NCBI RefSeq assembly: GCF_017309955.1
Contig: NZ_CP021248.1
Span: forward strand, 682,001 to 746,000
Length of the DNA: 64,000 nucleotides
Source: Novosphingobium sp. KA1
Lineage (GTDB): Bacteria; Pseudomonadota; Alphaproteobacteria; Sphingomonadales; Sphingomonadaceae
Direction: 5' to 3'
The notes under the pieces: model-generated
The model's database searches: none
Told to the model about the DNA's origin: nothing
Seen by the model: the letters and a program-made list of their open reading frames with translations, nothing else
Made by a program: the position numbers and the translations under genes
Shown: in pieces, positions 34,916 to 44,495 of the stretch
Position numbering within the stretch: position 1 is the first letter of the stretch
Layout: every line of letters begins with the position of its first letter

Positions 34916-36238
34916 ATGACACCTGAACAAAACGATCTGATAACCCGGTCCGGCCGCGCAACGCCTCTTGGGGCAATGCTGCGCTGCTATTGGCAGCCGA
35001 TCGCCTTGCTGGACGAACTGGACGGGCCCAGGCCCGCCAAGGGCGTGCGCGTGCTGGGACAGGATCTCGTGCTGTTCCGCGACGACAAGGGGCGGGTCGG
35101 TCTGCTCGATCGGGACTGCCCGCATCGCAATGCCGATCTTGCCTATGGGCGGCTTGAGGATGGCGGCCTGCGCTGCCTGTTTCATGGCTGGCTGTTCGAT
35201 GTCGATGGCAATTGCCTTGAAACCCCGGGCGAGCCCTCCGGCAGCAAGCTTTGCTCGCGCATCAAACAGAAGAGCTATCCTGTCGAAGTGCGCGGGGGCA
35301 TCATTTTCGGGTATCTTGGGGAGGGTGAACCTCCCGCGTTTCCCGCGCTCGATTGCTTCACCGCGCCCGAAAGCCACGTCTTCGCGTTCAAGGGTTATCT
35401 CGATTGCAACTGGCTGCAGGCGCTGGAAGTCGGGATCGATCCCGCCCATGCCAGTTTCCTCCATCGGTTCTACGAGGATGAAGACGCGGCGGCCAGCTAC
35501 GGCAGGCAGTTCCGCGCCACGTCGGCCGACAGCGACTTCACGATGACGGAAGTGCTGCGCGAGTACGAGAACCCGGATATCGCCGTGGAGCGATCGGATA
35601 TCGGGCTGCGGCTCACCGCGCTTCGCTCGCTTGCCAATGGCGCGACCCATGTTCGCGTCACCAACGTGCTGTTCCCGCAGGCCTTCGTCATTCCGCTGTC
35701 CGAAACGATGACGATCACCCAGTGGCACGTGCCGATCGATGACGAGAGCTGCTACTGGTACGCGATCTTCACTGGCTTTGCGGAAGCGGTCGACAAGGAG
35801 ACGATGCGCGCTCAGCGGCTCAAGCTCTACACGCTGCCGGACTATATGCCGCGCGTCGGCCGCCACAACAATTACGGCTATGATCTCGAAGAGCAGCGCC
35901 TGCGCACGTACACGGGCATGGGCGAGGACATCAATGTCCACGACCAGTGGGCGGTCGAGAGCCAGGGGCGCATTCAGGACCGCACGCGCGAGCACTTGGG
36001 CACGACCGACAAGGGGATCGTTGCCTATCGCAAGCTGCTGCTCAGCGAGATCCGCAAGGCCGGCGAGGGACTTGCACCACTACTCGCGCTAAGGTCCGAG
36101 GAGGCAGCGGTGGTAACCGGGCCGGCCACGATCGACGGCGTCGCCGGTGCCGGCGAGGACATAGTCGCCTACTGGCAGCGCGTCGATGCGCGTCGCCGCG
36201 AAAATGCGCCCTGGGCTGTGGAATCCCAAGGACAATGA
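34916..36238 (+). CDS. Rieske non-haem iron oxygenase, phthalate dioxygenase/LigXa type
   Basis: A 440-residue oxygenase subunit. The Rieske cluster ligands are Cys68, His70, Cys87 and His90 (CPHRNADLAYG...CLFHGW). Mononuclear iron ligands are His178 and His183 in EVGIDPAHASFLHRF. The N-terminus (MTPEQNDLITRSGRATPLGAM) is characteristic of the phthalate/LigXa group, which hydroxylates or O-demethylates aromatic acids. No reductase or ferredoxin is nearby. It is the first gene of the rightward operon, and its stop overlaps the next start (ATGA). Confidence 0.92.
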   Translation: MTPEQNDLITRSGRATPLGAMLRCYWQPIALLDELDGPRPAKGVRVLGQDLVLFRDDKGRVGLLDRDCPHRNADLAYGRLEDGGLRCLFHGWLFDVDGNCLETPGEPSGSKLCSRIKQKSYPVEVRGGIIFGYLGEGEPPAFPALDCFTAPESHVFAFKGYLDCNWLQALEVGIDPAHASFLHRFYEDEDAAASYGRQFRATSADSDFTMTEVLREYENPDIAVERSDIGLRLTALRSLANGATHVRVTNVLFPQAFVIPLSETMTITQWHVPIDDESCYWYAIFTGFAEAVDKETMRAQRLKLYTLPDYMPRVGRHNNYGYDLEEQRLRTYTGMGEDINVHDQWAVESQGRIQDRTREHLGTTDKGIVAYRKLLLSEIRKAGEGLAPLLALRSEEAAVVTGPATIDGVAGAGEDIVAYWQRVDARRRENAPWAVESQGQ

Positions 36239-37674
36239 CCGGCTTCATCGCCCGGCACGATCTCTGGTCGGAGGAACAGACGCGCCTCGCGGGGGAGATC
36301 GGCGCGCAGGTTCGCTCCGCAGGGATCGATCAGGTGCGCCTGTCGTTTCCGGACTTGCACGGACTGCTGCGCGGCAAGACGCTTATGGCCGGCGCGTTGG
36401 AAGGTGCGATGGAGGATGGCTGTGCCATCACCTCCACCCTGCTTTTCAAGGATACCGCACACCGTACCGTCGCGCCGGTGTTCACGGCCGGGGCCGGGGT
36501 GGGCGATCCGATGCTTCAAGGCGGTGGCGATCTGATCATGGTGCCTGATCCGGCGACGTTCCGGGTGCTGCCCTGGGCCTCCGGTACCGGCTGGATGCTG
36601 TGCGACCTCTATTATCCGGACGGCAGGCCGGTTGCCCATTCTCCCCGCCGTATCGCGCAGAGCGCCGTCGCCCGGTTGGCGGAGCGCGGGTTCGAATTCG
36701 TGAGCGGGTTGGAGGTGGAGTTTCACCTGACGCGTCTGGTCGATCCCGCACTGGAACTGTCTGATGTAGGGCAGCCGGGCAATGCGCCGACCGTCGCGCC
36801 GCTGCACCAGGGCTATGCCTATCTGACCGAGCAACGCTTCGACCGGATCGAGCCCATTCTCGACGTTCTGCGCCGTGACTGTCAGGCGCTTGGCCTGCCG
36901 ATCCATTCGCTGGAAATAGAATTCGGCCCCAGCCAGGTGGAGTTCGTCTTCCGGCCCGGGCAGGGCATTGCGCCGGCCGACGATATGATCCTGTTTCGCA
37001 ACGCCGTGAAGCAGATCGCCCGCCGCCATGGCTATCACGCCAGTTTCATGTGCCGTCCGCAGTGGCGCGACGCGATGTCGAGCGGCTGGCATCTGCACCA
37101 GTCGCTCAGGGAACGAGCCAGCGGCCGCAATCTGTTCGCACGCGAGGATGGCGAGCCGGGGCTGTCTGCCATCGGGCGCCATTTTCTGGCGGGCCTTTTG
37201 GCAGGCGCACGCGCTGCCACGCCGTTCAGCACGCCGACGATCAACGGATACAAGCGCTACCGCCCTAACTCGCTGGCGCCCGACCGGGTGGCATGGGGTG
37301 AGGACAATCGCGGCGCTTTGCTGCGGGTGCTGGCGCGCGGCGCGCCGGGCGCGACCCGGATCGAGAACCGCATCGGTGAGCCCGCCGCCAATCCCTATCT
37401 CTATCTTGCGAGCCAGATGCTCACCGGCCTTGCCGGCATCGAAGCCGGGCAGGAGCCGCCGGCACCCGTCGATTCTCCCTATCAGGTCGATGCTGCGCCC
37501 TTGCCGGGCAGTCTGGAGGCGGCGCTGGAGCTGCTCGACGCCAATGAAATGCTGCGATCCGGGTTCGGAGACGCCTTCGTCGACTATTACCTGATGATCA
37601 AGCGGGCGGAAGTGGTTCGCTACAATACGACAGTGACGGACTGGGAGCAGCGCGAATACTTCGATCTGTTCTGA
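36235..37674 (+). CDS. Glutamine-synthetase-like gamma-glutamyl ligase
   Basis: A 479-residue GS-family protein. It has GS signature positions: GLEVEFHL, QVEFVFRPGQG, GWHLHQSL, NGYKRYRPNSLAP and RIENRIGEPAANPYLYLAS. It is longer and more divergent than housekeeping GlnA and lies in a catabolic operon. Relatives such as PuuA, IpuC and AtdA1 gamma-glutamylate amines (putrescine, isopropylamine, aniline) before oxidation, and I infer the same here. It is translationally coupled to the Rieske oxygenase, which suggests the two act on successive intermediates. Confidence 0.88.
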   Translation: MTGFIARHDLWSEEQTRLAGEIGAQVRSAGIDQVRLSFPDLHGLLRGKTLMAGALEGAMEDGCAITSTLLFKDTAHRTVAPVFTAGAGVGDPMLQGGGDLIMVPDPATFRVLPWASGTGWMLCDLYYPDGRPVAHSPRRIAQSAVARLAERGFEFVSGLEVEFHLTRLVDPALELSDVGQPGNAPTVAPLHQGYAYLTEQRFDRIEPILDVLRRDCQALGLPIHSLEIEFGPSQVEFVFRPGQGIAPADDMILFRNAVKQIARRHGYHASFMCRPQWRDAMSSGWHLHQSLRERASGRNLFAREDGEPGLSAIGRHFLAGLLAGARAATPFSTPTINGYKRYRPNSLAPDRVAWGEDNRGALLRVLARGAPGATRIENRIGEPAANPYLYLASQMLTGLAGIEAGQEPPAPVDSPYQVDAAPLPGSLEAALELLDANEMLRSGFGDAFVDYYLMIKRAEVVRYNTTVTDWEQREYFDLF

Positions 37675-37744
37675 TCCAATGAATACGCAACAAGCAAGAA
37701 TATAGAGCAGGGGCGAACAGAGCAATCCGATTCAAGGAGGTTGT

Positions 37745-40033
37745 ATGTTCCATCGACATTTGAAAATTGAGGGAAGAATTTCTGCGCTGAAAGCGGGTTT
37801 TATGGCCGGCGTTGCGGTGATGTCGGTGACGCCGGCACTGGCCCAGTCGTCTGATGCCGACAGCGCAGCCGATACCGGCACTATCGTCGTAACCGCGACG
37901 CGCCGCGAAATGACGATCGACAAGGTGCCGCTGAAGATCGATGCGTTCAGCCAGACGCAGATGGATCAGCGCGGCGTGCGCTCGATCGACGATCTTGCCC
38001 GTTTTACACCGGGGCTTCTTTTCACCAATACCGGCGGTGTTTCGGGTAATACCAGCAACAGCATCTCGATCCGGGGTATTTCCTCCGACGTTGGCGCGTC
38101 GACGACCGCCATCTACGTCGATGAAACGCCAATCCAGATCCGCAGCATTGGCTATTTCGGCGGCAACGTGTTCCCCAAAGTGTTCGATCTCGAACGCGTA
38201 GAGGTGCTGAAGGGGCCGCAGGGAACGCTGTTCGGTGCCGGCGCCGAAGGCGGCGCGGTGCGCTTCATTACGCCCGCCCCCAGCCTTGACGGCATTTCCG
38301 CCTATGGCCGCGCCGAAGTGGCAACGACCGAAAACGGCGCGCCGTCCTACGAAGTGGGGGCCGCATTCGGCGCCCCGCTTGCCAAGGATCTTGTCGGCCT
38401 GCGGCTCAGCATCTCGCAGCGGCGCGACGGCGGGTATATCGATCATATCGATGCCACCACCGGCGATGTTCTCGGCAAGAACGTGAACTGGGAGCGCACG
38501 ACCGTCGTGCGCGGCGCGCTCGCCATTAAGCCGGTTCCAGAGCTGACGATCACGCCGTCCCTGTTCTATCAGAAGCAGTACCAGCCCGAACGCAGCCAGT
38601 ACTGGGAGCAGTACAGCGATTACAGCGATGCCGATTACCGCTCCGGCTATACAATCGCCGAACCACGCCGCGATCGCTTCTATCTGCCCGCGCTCAAGCT
38701 GCAGTATGACGGTGACAAGGTCATGGTGGTCTCGAACACCTCGTGGTTCGACCGCCGCCAGGTGGTGACGCTGGATTACACGTCGTATCTGCGGGCGATC
38801 CGCACGGGTGATCCGGTCACGCCGGTTTCAACCTTGCGTCCCTCCGCAGCGACGGTTGTGACCGCGCAGGCCAACTTCACGCAGGAACTGCGCTTGCAGT
38901 CCAAACCCGGTGGGCCGCTCGACTGGGTGGTGGGCTTCTACTATTCGAACCAGCGCCAAACCTCGGACAACAAGACGACGTCGTCCAATCCAGCGGCGGC
39001 CGCGGATGCCTACAGCTACATCGATCTTGTCCATTCGAAAGACGAGCAGATCGCCGGCTTCGCCAATCTCGACTACCACGCCACGGAAAAGCTGACCCTC
39101 AGCGCCGGCCTGCGCGTCTCGCAAATGAAGTTTGCCTTTACCGATGCCGCTGATGGTCCGGTCAACGGTGGCCCCAGCTTCGTCGAAGGCAAGACCAAGG
39201 AAACCCCGGTCACGCCCAAATTCGGTGTGGCTTACCAAGCCAATCCGCACACCCTCTATTATGCCAACGCCGCCAAAGGCTTCCGCCAGGGCGGTGCGCA
39301 GGGACCGGTTCCGGCAGATTACTGCGCGGCAGATCTCGCTTCGCTGGGCATCGAGACGAGCCCGCGCCAGTACAAGTCGGATAGCGTTTGGAGCTTCGAC
39401 GGCGGCGTGAAGGGCAGCGCGCTCGGCGGCGCGGCGCACTTTGACGTCAATGCCTACTGGATCAAGTGGAGCAATATCCAGCAGCCGGTGAACCTGCCCA
39501 ATTGCGGCTTCCAGTACATCGAGAACCTGGGCAAGGCCAACAGCCGCGGCGTGGACGTGGTTGTCGATTTCAAGCTGGCGCCGGGCGTGAGCGTGGGCGG
39601 CAACGTCGGTTTCAACCGCACGACTTATGCCGAGGATGTCGAAGGCAGCGGCGGTTCGCTGCTTGCGGCGAAGGGTGCGCGCATCGGCGGTCCGCAGTGG
39701 ACCGGCGCGGCGTGGGGCCAGTTCGATTATCCGCTGAGCAACGACGTGGATGGCTATTTCCGGGCGGACGCCACGTTCCGCAGTCGCGGGCCGGCGCTCG
39801 ATCCCGATACCTTCAGTTATGATGCGGGCCTGACGCCGACGGAGTCCAGTGTGCTGGTTTCGGCGCGGTTGGGCGCGAAGGTGGCGAATGTCGATGTGTC
39901 GGTCTTCGCGAACAACATCTTCAACGACAACAAGCCGCTTTCGCGTACGCACGATCTGGCCGGTTCGCCGCTCTACTACGGCTATGTGAACCGTCCGCGC
40001 ACCTTTGGTCTGACCTTGACCTACCGCCAGTAA
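37745..40033 (+). CDS. TonB-dependent outer-membrane receptor
   Basis: A 762-residue receptor with signal peptide (AGVAVMSVTPALAQ), a TonB box-like GTIVVTATRR, a plug domain (IDDLARFTPGLLFTNTGG, SISIRGISS, VEVLKGPQGTLFGAG) and a C-terminal beta-barrel ending VNRPRTFGLTLTYRQ. AAGGAGG precedes the ATG. It presumably imports the island's substrate across the outer membrane and is probably cotranscribed with the oxygenase and ligase genes 70 bases upstream. Confidence 0.93.
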   Translation: MFHRHLKIEGRISALKAGFMAGVAVMSVTPALAQSSDADSAADTGTIVVTATRREMTIDKVPLKIDAFSQTQMDQRGVRSIDDLARFTPGLLFTNTGGVSGNTSNSISIRGISSDVGASTTAIYVDETPIQIRSIGYFGGNVFPKVFDLERVEVLKGPQGTLFGAGAEGGAVRFITPAPSLDGISAYGRAEVATTENGAPSYEVGAAFGAPLAKDLVGLRLSISQRRDGGYIDHIDATTGDVLGKNVNWERTTVVRGALAIKPVPELTITPSLFYQKQYQPERSQYWEQYSDYSDADYRSGYTIAEPRRDRFYLPALKLQYDGDKVMVVSNTSWFDRRQVVTLDYTSYLRAIRTGDPVTPVSTLRPSAATVVTAQANFTQELRLQSKPGGPLDWVVGFYYSNQRQTSDNKTTSSNPAAAADAYSYIDLVHSKDEQIAGFANLDYHATEKLTLSAGLRVSQMKFAFTDAADGPVNGGPSFVEGKTKETPVTPKFGVAYQANPHTLYYANAAKGFRQGGAQGPVPADYCAADLASLGIETSPRQYKSDSVWSFDGGVKGSALGGAAHFDVNAYWIKWSNIQQPVNLPNCGFQYIENLGKANSRGVDVVVDFKLAPGVSVGGNVGFNRTTYAEDVEGSGGSLLAAKGARIGGPQWTGAAWGQFDYPLSNDVDGYFRADATFRSRGPALDPDTFSYDAGLTPTESSVLVSARLGAKVANVDVSVFANNIFNDNKPLSRTHDLAGSPLYYGYVNRPRTFGLTLTYRQ

Positions 40034-40059
40034 CCGCCACGCAACGGGACGAAGCCACG

Positions 40060-41724
40060 ATGAGCAGAACAGTGACGGGACAAGACGTTACCCGCCGTGG
40101 CTTCGTTGCCGGCGCGGCAGGGCTGGCATTTGCCGGTTCGGCGGCCGGTAGTGCATTGGCGAGGGAGGCGCGTTCTTCGCCGGTGGTGCAAACGACCTCG
40201 GGGCCTGTCGAAGGGGAAGTTTTGCCCACCTCCGGCATAAGCCGCTGGCTGGGCATTCCCTATGCCAAGGCACCCGTAGGCGCCTTGCGTTGGCGGCCGC
40301 CGCAGCCGGTCCCGCCGTGGACTGGAGCCCGGCGGACGACGGCTTTTTCGGCAAGCCCCTGGGCGCCGCGAACAGAGGGGAAGACCGTCTTCAATTTCCA
40401 TGCCGTCGGCCGCATGGACGAGGACTGCCTTTCGGTGAACGTCTGGGCTCCTGCAGACGCAGGTGACAAGCCAAGGCCGGTCATGGTCTGGATCTATGGC
40501 GGCGCTTTCGTCGCGGGGACGAGCGACAACCCGCTTTACGACGGGGAAGCGCTGGCCGGAGAGGGCGTGGTCTTCGTTTCGATCAACTACCGCGTCGGTA
40601 TTCTAGGCTTCTTCTCCCACCCGGAACTGGCGGCGGAGTCCGGGGACGGCATTTCCGGCAATTATGGCCTGATGGACCAGATCGCCGCGCTGCGCTGGGT
40701 GCGCGATAATATCGCTGCGTTTGGGGGTGACCCCGGCAACGTCACCATTCTTGGGCAGTCGGCCGGGGCGTTCAGTGTGGGGTTCCACCTCGTCATGCCG
40801 GCTTCGCGCGGACTGTTCCATCGCGGCATCGCCCAGAGCGGCGCGCCCATGGGAGAGCCATCGAGCTATATCCTGCTGGGCGAGCGCGCGCCGATGGAGC
40901 AGGCGGGGCTCGATTTCGCAAAGGAAGTCGGTGCTGTCAGCCTTGCGGATTTGCGGACCATGGCGCCCGATGCACTGGTCGCGGCCAATGCGGCGGCCTG
41001 GCGGTTCTATCCCCAGATCGACGGCCACTTCGTGCCGGAACATCCCTTCGCCATGGTCATGGCCGGAAACCACGCTGCCGTGCCGGTGATCGTCGGGCGC
41101 AACCGCGATGAGGGTTCTATGTTCCCGCCGCTGGGCGGGGGCACCGTTAGCGGCCTGCGCGAGGAAATCGGCGCCGAGTATCGGGATCAGATCTCCGAGG
41201 CGTTGCGGTTCTTCGATGCGGCGGACGATGCCTCAGCTGCGAAGCAGGGGCACGCCGCGATGGGGGATATCATCTTCAACTGGAATGCTGCCGCTCTGGC
41301 GGCAGCCCTTGCCCATTCCGCGCGCGCGCCGGTCTATTCGTACCAGTGGAGCTATGCAGGCGCAGTGCCGGCGGGTGCGGTGTTCGACGAAGGGACCGGC
41401 GCAAAGTTGGGTGCCTTCCACGGTTCGGAGATCGGATTTGCCCTGCGCACGCAAGGAGCTCGCGGCTATGGCATGGCTTCTGGGCAGCGCGACCTGATGG
41501 ATCGTATGAGCGGCTGGTGGACCAGCTTCGCGCGAACCGGAGATCCCAACGGCAGCAGTGCCGGTCCAACCGGTCACTGGCCGCGCTACGTGCCGGGGCA
41601 GGAAACCGTCTGGCATATCGACGGCGCTGGTCGGGACGGCGCGAGAGCCGGCCCGGTGCCCGATCGCGAGAGGCTTGAAGTTCTGGGCCGGGCGATGAAA
41701 AACACTATCGTGGAGCGGGCCTGA
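40060..41724 (+). CDS. Tat-exported type-B carboxylesterase
   Basis: A 554-residue carboxylesterase/para-nitrobenzyl esterase family enzyme. The N-terminus carries a twin-arginine-like signal (VTRRGFVAGAAGLAFAG). The oxyanion segment is MVWIYGGAFVAG, the nucleophile elbow is ILGQSAGAF, the acid is in GRNRDEGSM and the histidine in LGAFHGSEIGF. It should act in the periplasm on an ester or amide of the imported compound. It starts 27 bases after the TonB receptor. Confidence 0.9.
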   Translation: MSRTVTGQDVTRRGFVAGAAGLAFAGSAAGSALAREARSSPVVQTTSGPVEGEVLPTSGISRWLGIPYAKAPVGALRWRPPQPVPPWTGARRTTAFSASPWAPRTEGKTVFNFHAVGRMDEDCLSVNVWAPADAGDKPRPVMVWIYGGAFVAGTSDNPLYDGEALAGEGVVFVSINYRVGILGFFSHPELAAESGDGISGNYGLMDQIAALRWVRDNIAAFGGDPGNVTILGQSAGAFSVGFHLVMPASRGLFHRGIAQSGAPMGEPSSYILLGERAPMEQAGLDFAKEVGAVSLADLRTMAPDALVAANAAAWRFYPQIDGHFVPEHPFAMVMAGNHAAVPVIVGRNRDEGSMFPPLGGGTVSGLREEIGAEYRDQISEALRFFDAADDASAAKQGHAAMGDIIFNWNAAALAAALAHSARAPVYSYQWSYAGAVPAGAVFDEGTGAKLGAFHGSEIGFALRTQGARGYGMASGQRDLMDRMSGWWTSFARTGDPNGSSAGPTGHWPRYVPGQETVWHIDGAGRDGARAGPVPDRERLEVLGRAMKNTIVERA

Positions 41725-41761
41725 GGTGGCATCGATCGTCGGCGATCCCGTGGAGACAGGC

Positions 41762-42970
41762 ATGCAGAATCAGGCGGATAGCGCCTATCCGACGTTGGCA
41801 GTGGCGGAGATGGGCTGGCTGGCCATCGTTCTGGTCTACGTCAGCACGGTCGCCAGCATGGCGATGGTCGGCGTAGCTGCCGCGCTCACCATCGATCTTG
41901 GCGCGGCCATGCATGTGCCCCGGCACGAGGTTGGCCTTGCCCTGTCGATGTTCTCGCTGCCGTCCGCTTTGGGGGCCGTGTTCTGCGGCGGGCTTGTCGA
42001 CCGCTGGGGTGCGCGCAGGATTATGATCGGCTCGGCGGTTCTAGGTGCAATCGCAGCGCTCGTCGTCGTGCTTGGCGGCGGTTTCGCGATGCTTACGCTG
42101 GCTTTGGCCGTGGCGGGAATCGGCTTTACCGGCATCAGCGTGGCGGCGCCGGCGCTGCTGGTCAGCGCGACAACCGGACACAGGCAGGTTCGCGCAATGT
42201 CGTTGTGGTCGACTTATGCGCCGACCGGCTTTGCGGTGGGACTGTTGCTGGCGGCGCCGTTTGCTGGGACAGGGCATTGGCAACCCGCTTTCCTTGCCTA
42301 TGGCGCATTGATGCTCATCCTCGCCCTTGCGTCGTTTCGGCTACCCGCCGTTCGCACGGCGGGAGCGATGCCCTGGCGCGAACAATTGGGTAGCTTTGCA
42401 GGCGTGTTCCGCGAAGCCGGGATCGTACGGCTGGCGTGTGCGGTCTCGGTACCCTCGGCGCTATCTTATGGTACCAGCCTGATTGCGCCGGCCTATCTTG
42501 CCGAAGTGCATGGCACCTCTCTGGCAGCTTCGGCAACGGTCGTGGCAGCGGTGAAAGGCGTGGCGATGATCGTTTGCGGCCTGGTCACGGGGGCGATGCT
42601 GACCCGTCGGTTCGATCGCCGTTTGCTTTTCGTGATGCTGGCATTGCTGGGCGTAGCGGCTCAGTTCATTGTCTTCTGGCCAGGCTCAGGGTTCGTGGGC
42701 GCCACGGTGGGGCTGTTCGGCTGGTTGGTCGCTTTCAGCGGCATGGGCGCGGTGGCTATGGCGCAGCTTTCTCAGGTCCTGCGCGATCCGTCGCAAAGCG
42801 GGGCGGCGTCGGGGCTGGTCGGACAGGCGATCTCGGTCCTGTCGTTCCTGGCGCCCTCGATCTACTTCGGCATGAGTGGCTGGAGCGGCTTCGTGCTGCT
42901 GGCTGGACTGGGACTCTTGCTGGCGACACTGGCCTTGCCGGTCAAGCGCCGGGCTGCGATAGCCGTGTGA
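41762..42970 (+). CDS. MFS transporter
   Basis: A 402-residue, twelve-helix transporter of the major facilitator superfamily. Motif A appears as GGLVDRWGARRIMIG after helix 2. The ATG at 41762 (MQNQADSAYP) has GGAG about seven bases upstream and is preferred over an in-frame GTG at 41726. It would carry the esterase product across the inner membrane, or export an intermediate. Confidence 0.88.
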   Translation: MQNQADSAYPTLAVAEMGWLAIVLVYVSTVASMAMVGVAAALTIDLGAAMHVPRHEVGLALSMFSLPSALGAVFCGGLVDRWGARRIMIGSAVLGAIAALVVVLGGGFAMLTLALAVAGIGFTGISVAAPALLVSATTGHRQVRAMSLWSTYAPTGFAVGLLLAAPFAGTGHWQPAFLAYGALMLILALASFRLPAVRTAGAMPWREQLGSFAGVFREAGIVRLACAVSVPSALSYGTSLIAPAYLAEVHGTSLAASATVVAAVKGVAMIVCGLVTGAMLTRRFDRRLLFVMLALLGVAAQFIVFWPGSGFVGATVGLFGWLVAFSGMGAVAMAQLSQVLRDPSQSGAASGLVGQAISVLSFLAPSIYFGMSGWSGFVLLAGLGLLLATLALPVKRRAAIAV

Positions 42971-42977
42971 TGTTGCG

Positions 42978-43754
42978 ATGACCGATGTAAAACGTCTCTT
43001 CGTGCTGCTCTGCGGCTACGAGATCCTCCCCAAGACGATCTCCACCCGGAACCGCGGCGCGCGGTTCATGCTGAGCGAACCGGTCTGCGCTTATCTGCTG
43101 GATACGGCGCAGGGCTGGGTTCTGCTCGATGCGGGCCTCAATCCGGACAATATCGAGGATCCGGCGCGGCGCGAGGCTTGCTTTACGCGCCATGGCATGA
43201 CCGCTCCGATCGTGCGTGCGGCACACCGCATGGAGACACAACTCGCGCAGATCGGCATCGACTTTGCCGACATCGGCTGGGTGATCCTCTCGCACCTTCA
43301 TTTCGACCATTGCGGCTATCTTGACCGCCTTGGCCATGCCCGCGTCAGCATCCAGCGCGCCGAGCATGCCTTGGCGTTCGGCGATGACCCGGGGATGGCC
43401 TATATCCGTTCCGACTATGCGATCGACGGGCTGGACTGGGACCTGCGCGATGGCGACTGGGAGGCAATGCCGGGGCTATCGCTCCTCGACACGCGCGGAC
43501 ATACGGCTGGCCATCAATCGGCGTTGATCGAATTGCCGGATCACGGTGCGCTTCTGCTACCGTTCGATGCCGGCGATCTGGCCGAGAATTTCGACGATGA
43601 GGTCCTGCCGGGCGAGAGCTGCGATGATGCAGCCGCGCTTGCCGCCATTCGCCGCCTGAAAGCACTGCGGGAGGCACGCGCTGCCGACATGCTGTTGTTT
43701 CACGACCCCGTCGCTATCCAGCACATGCGTTTGGCGCCGGACTATTATGCGTGA
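42978..43754 (+). CDS. Metallo-beta-lactamase-fold hydrolase, N-acyl homoserine lactonase-like
   Basis: A 258-residue MBL-fold enzyme with HLHFDHCG, LLDTRGHTAGHQS and LLLFHDPV metal-binding motifs and an N-terminal VCAYLLDTAQGWVLLDAGLNPD. The dinuclear-zinc lactonase group (AiiA/AttM-like) is the closest type I recognise. Within the island it more likely opens a lactone made by the enolase-superfamily enzyme than quenches quorum signals, but both remain possible. It begins eight bases after the MFS stop and is the last gene of the rightward operon. Confidence 0.88.
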   Translation: MTDVKRLFVLLCGYEILPKTISTRNRGARFMLSEPVCAYLLDTAQGWVLLDAGLNPDNIEDPARREACFTRHGMTAPIVRAAHRMETQLAQIGIDFADIGWVILSHLHFDHCGYLDRLGHARVSIQRAEHALAFGDDPGMAYIRSDYAIDGLDWDLRDGDWEAMPGLSLLDTRGHTAGHQSALIELPDHGALLLPFDAGDLAENFDDEVLPGESCDDAAALAAIRRLKALREARAADMLLFHDPVAIQHMRLAPDYYA

Positions 43755-43787
43755 ACGGATGCCCGATCCCGGCCTTTGGTGACCGGT

Positions 43788-43805
43788 CTTTTCCTATAGG
43801 AAAAG
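43788..43805. promoter_or_regulatory. Perfect 18-base palindrome, operator or hairpin
   Basis: CTTTTCCTATAGGAAAAG lies between the convergent ends of the lactonase-like gene and the regulator gene. Its core equals the palindrome at 34409-34422. Its position between 3' ends would also suit a terminator, but there is no loop or T-tract, so a protein-binding site is favoured. Confidence 0.5.
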
Positions 43806-43822
43806 CCGCCAGCCTTCCAAAG

Positions 43823-44455
43823 TCAGCGTGTCGAAGGATGCATGTATGTCGACACAGGGCGGTTTTCCGCCGAATGCGGATCGTACGAGACCGACAGGAC
43901 GCGCGCATTGTCTTCACTCAGCGAGATGTAGAGGTGTTTCATTCCGCTATCGAAGTAGGCGCTCTCTCCCTGATTGAGCTGGAAGGGCTTGTAATGCTCG
44001 GTATGGATCTCGATCGAGCCGGAAAGGACGTAGACGAATTCCTCGCCGTTGTGCTGGCTCCAGTGATCGAACTCCTCGATCGAACGGGCGCGAACGACCA
44101 TTTCGAACGGGCTCATCGCCTTCTTGGAAATCTCGCTCGAATGGACCCGGTAATCGTATTGGTCGCTGGTGAAACTCTCGCCTTCGCCGTCGCGCGTCGT
44201 GGTCTTCCTGCCGGAAAGCTGGCTTTTCTCACCGGAAGAGACGATGTCCTCTATGCCGATGCCGAGGGCATCGCAGACGCGCTTCAGAATGTCGTAGGAA
44301 ACGGAAATCTGGGCATTTTCGATTTTCGAAAGCGCGGAGACCGAAATGCCGGCGCGCCCGCTGATTTCAGCCAGCGTGGCACCGCTTTCGCGCCGGATCG
44401 CGCGAAGGCGCCGACCCATGGTTTGAGCATCGCTGTCTTGTTGAGTTCGCACCAC
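43823..44455 (-). CDS. XRE-family regulator with cupin domain (PuuR-like)
   Basis: A 210-residue regulator. The HTH is at residues ~15-70 (GRRLRAIRRESGATLAEISGRAG, SALSKIENAQISVSYDILKRV). The C-terminal cupin (~115-195) has HNGEEFVYVLSGSIEIH and YFDSGMKHLYIS. In this family the cupin binds a small catabolite; PuuR, which controls the gamma-glutamyl-putrescine pathway, has the same architecture. The longest frame starts with GTG at 44455; ATG at 44419 is an alternative and neither has a good ribosome binding site. It is probably the local regulator of the island. Confidence 0.9.
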   Translation of the reverse strand: MVRTQQDSDAQTMGRRLRAIRRESGATLAEISGRAGISVSALSKIENAQISVSYDILKRVCDALGIGIEDIVSSGEKSQLSGRKTTTRDGEGESFTSDQYDYRVHSSEISKKAMSPFEMVVRARSIEEFDHWSQHNGEEFVYVLSGSIEIHTEHYKPFQLNQGESAYFDSGMKHLYISLSEDNARVLSVSYDPHSAENRPVSTYMHPSTR

Positions 44456-44474
44456 GATCTATTCATCCATCCGG

Positions 44475-44495
44475 GGAAAATTTATTTCCTAAAAG
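44475..44495. promoter_or_regulatory. Degenerate operator candidate upstream of the regulator
   Basis: GGAAAATTTATTTCCTAAAAG lies 20 bases upstream of the regulator's start and upstream of the M20 gene. Reading the minus strand, TAGGAAATAAATTT closely resembles TAGGAAAATAAATTT at 34415-34429, so autoregulation is plausible. Confidence 0.45.

Noticed and set aside
43788..43805. Intrinsic terminator between convergent genes
   Set aside because: It is a palindrome without loop or T-tract, and the same core recurs in a promoter region, so an operator is favoured, though not proven.
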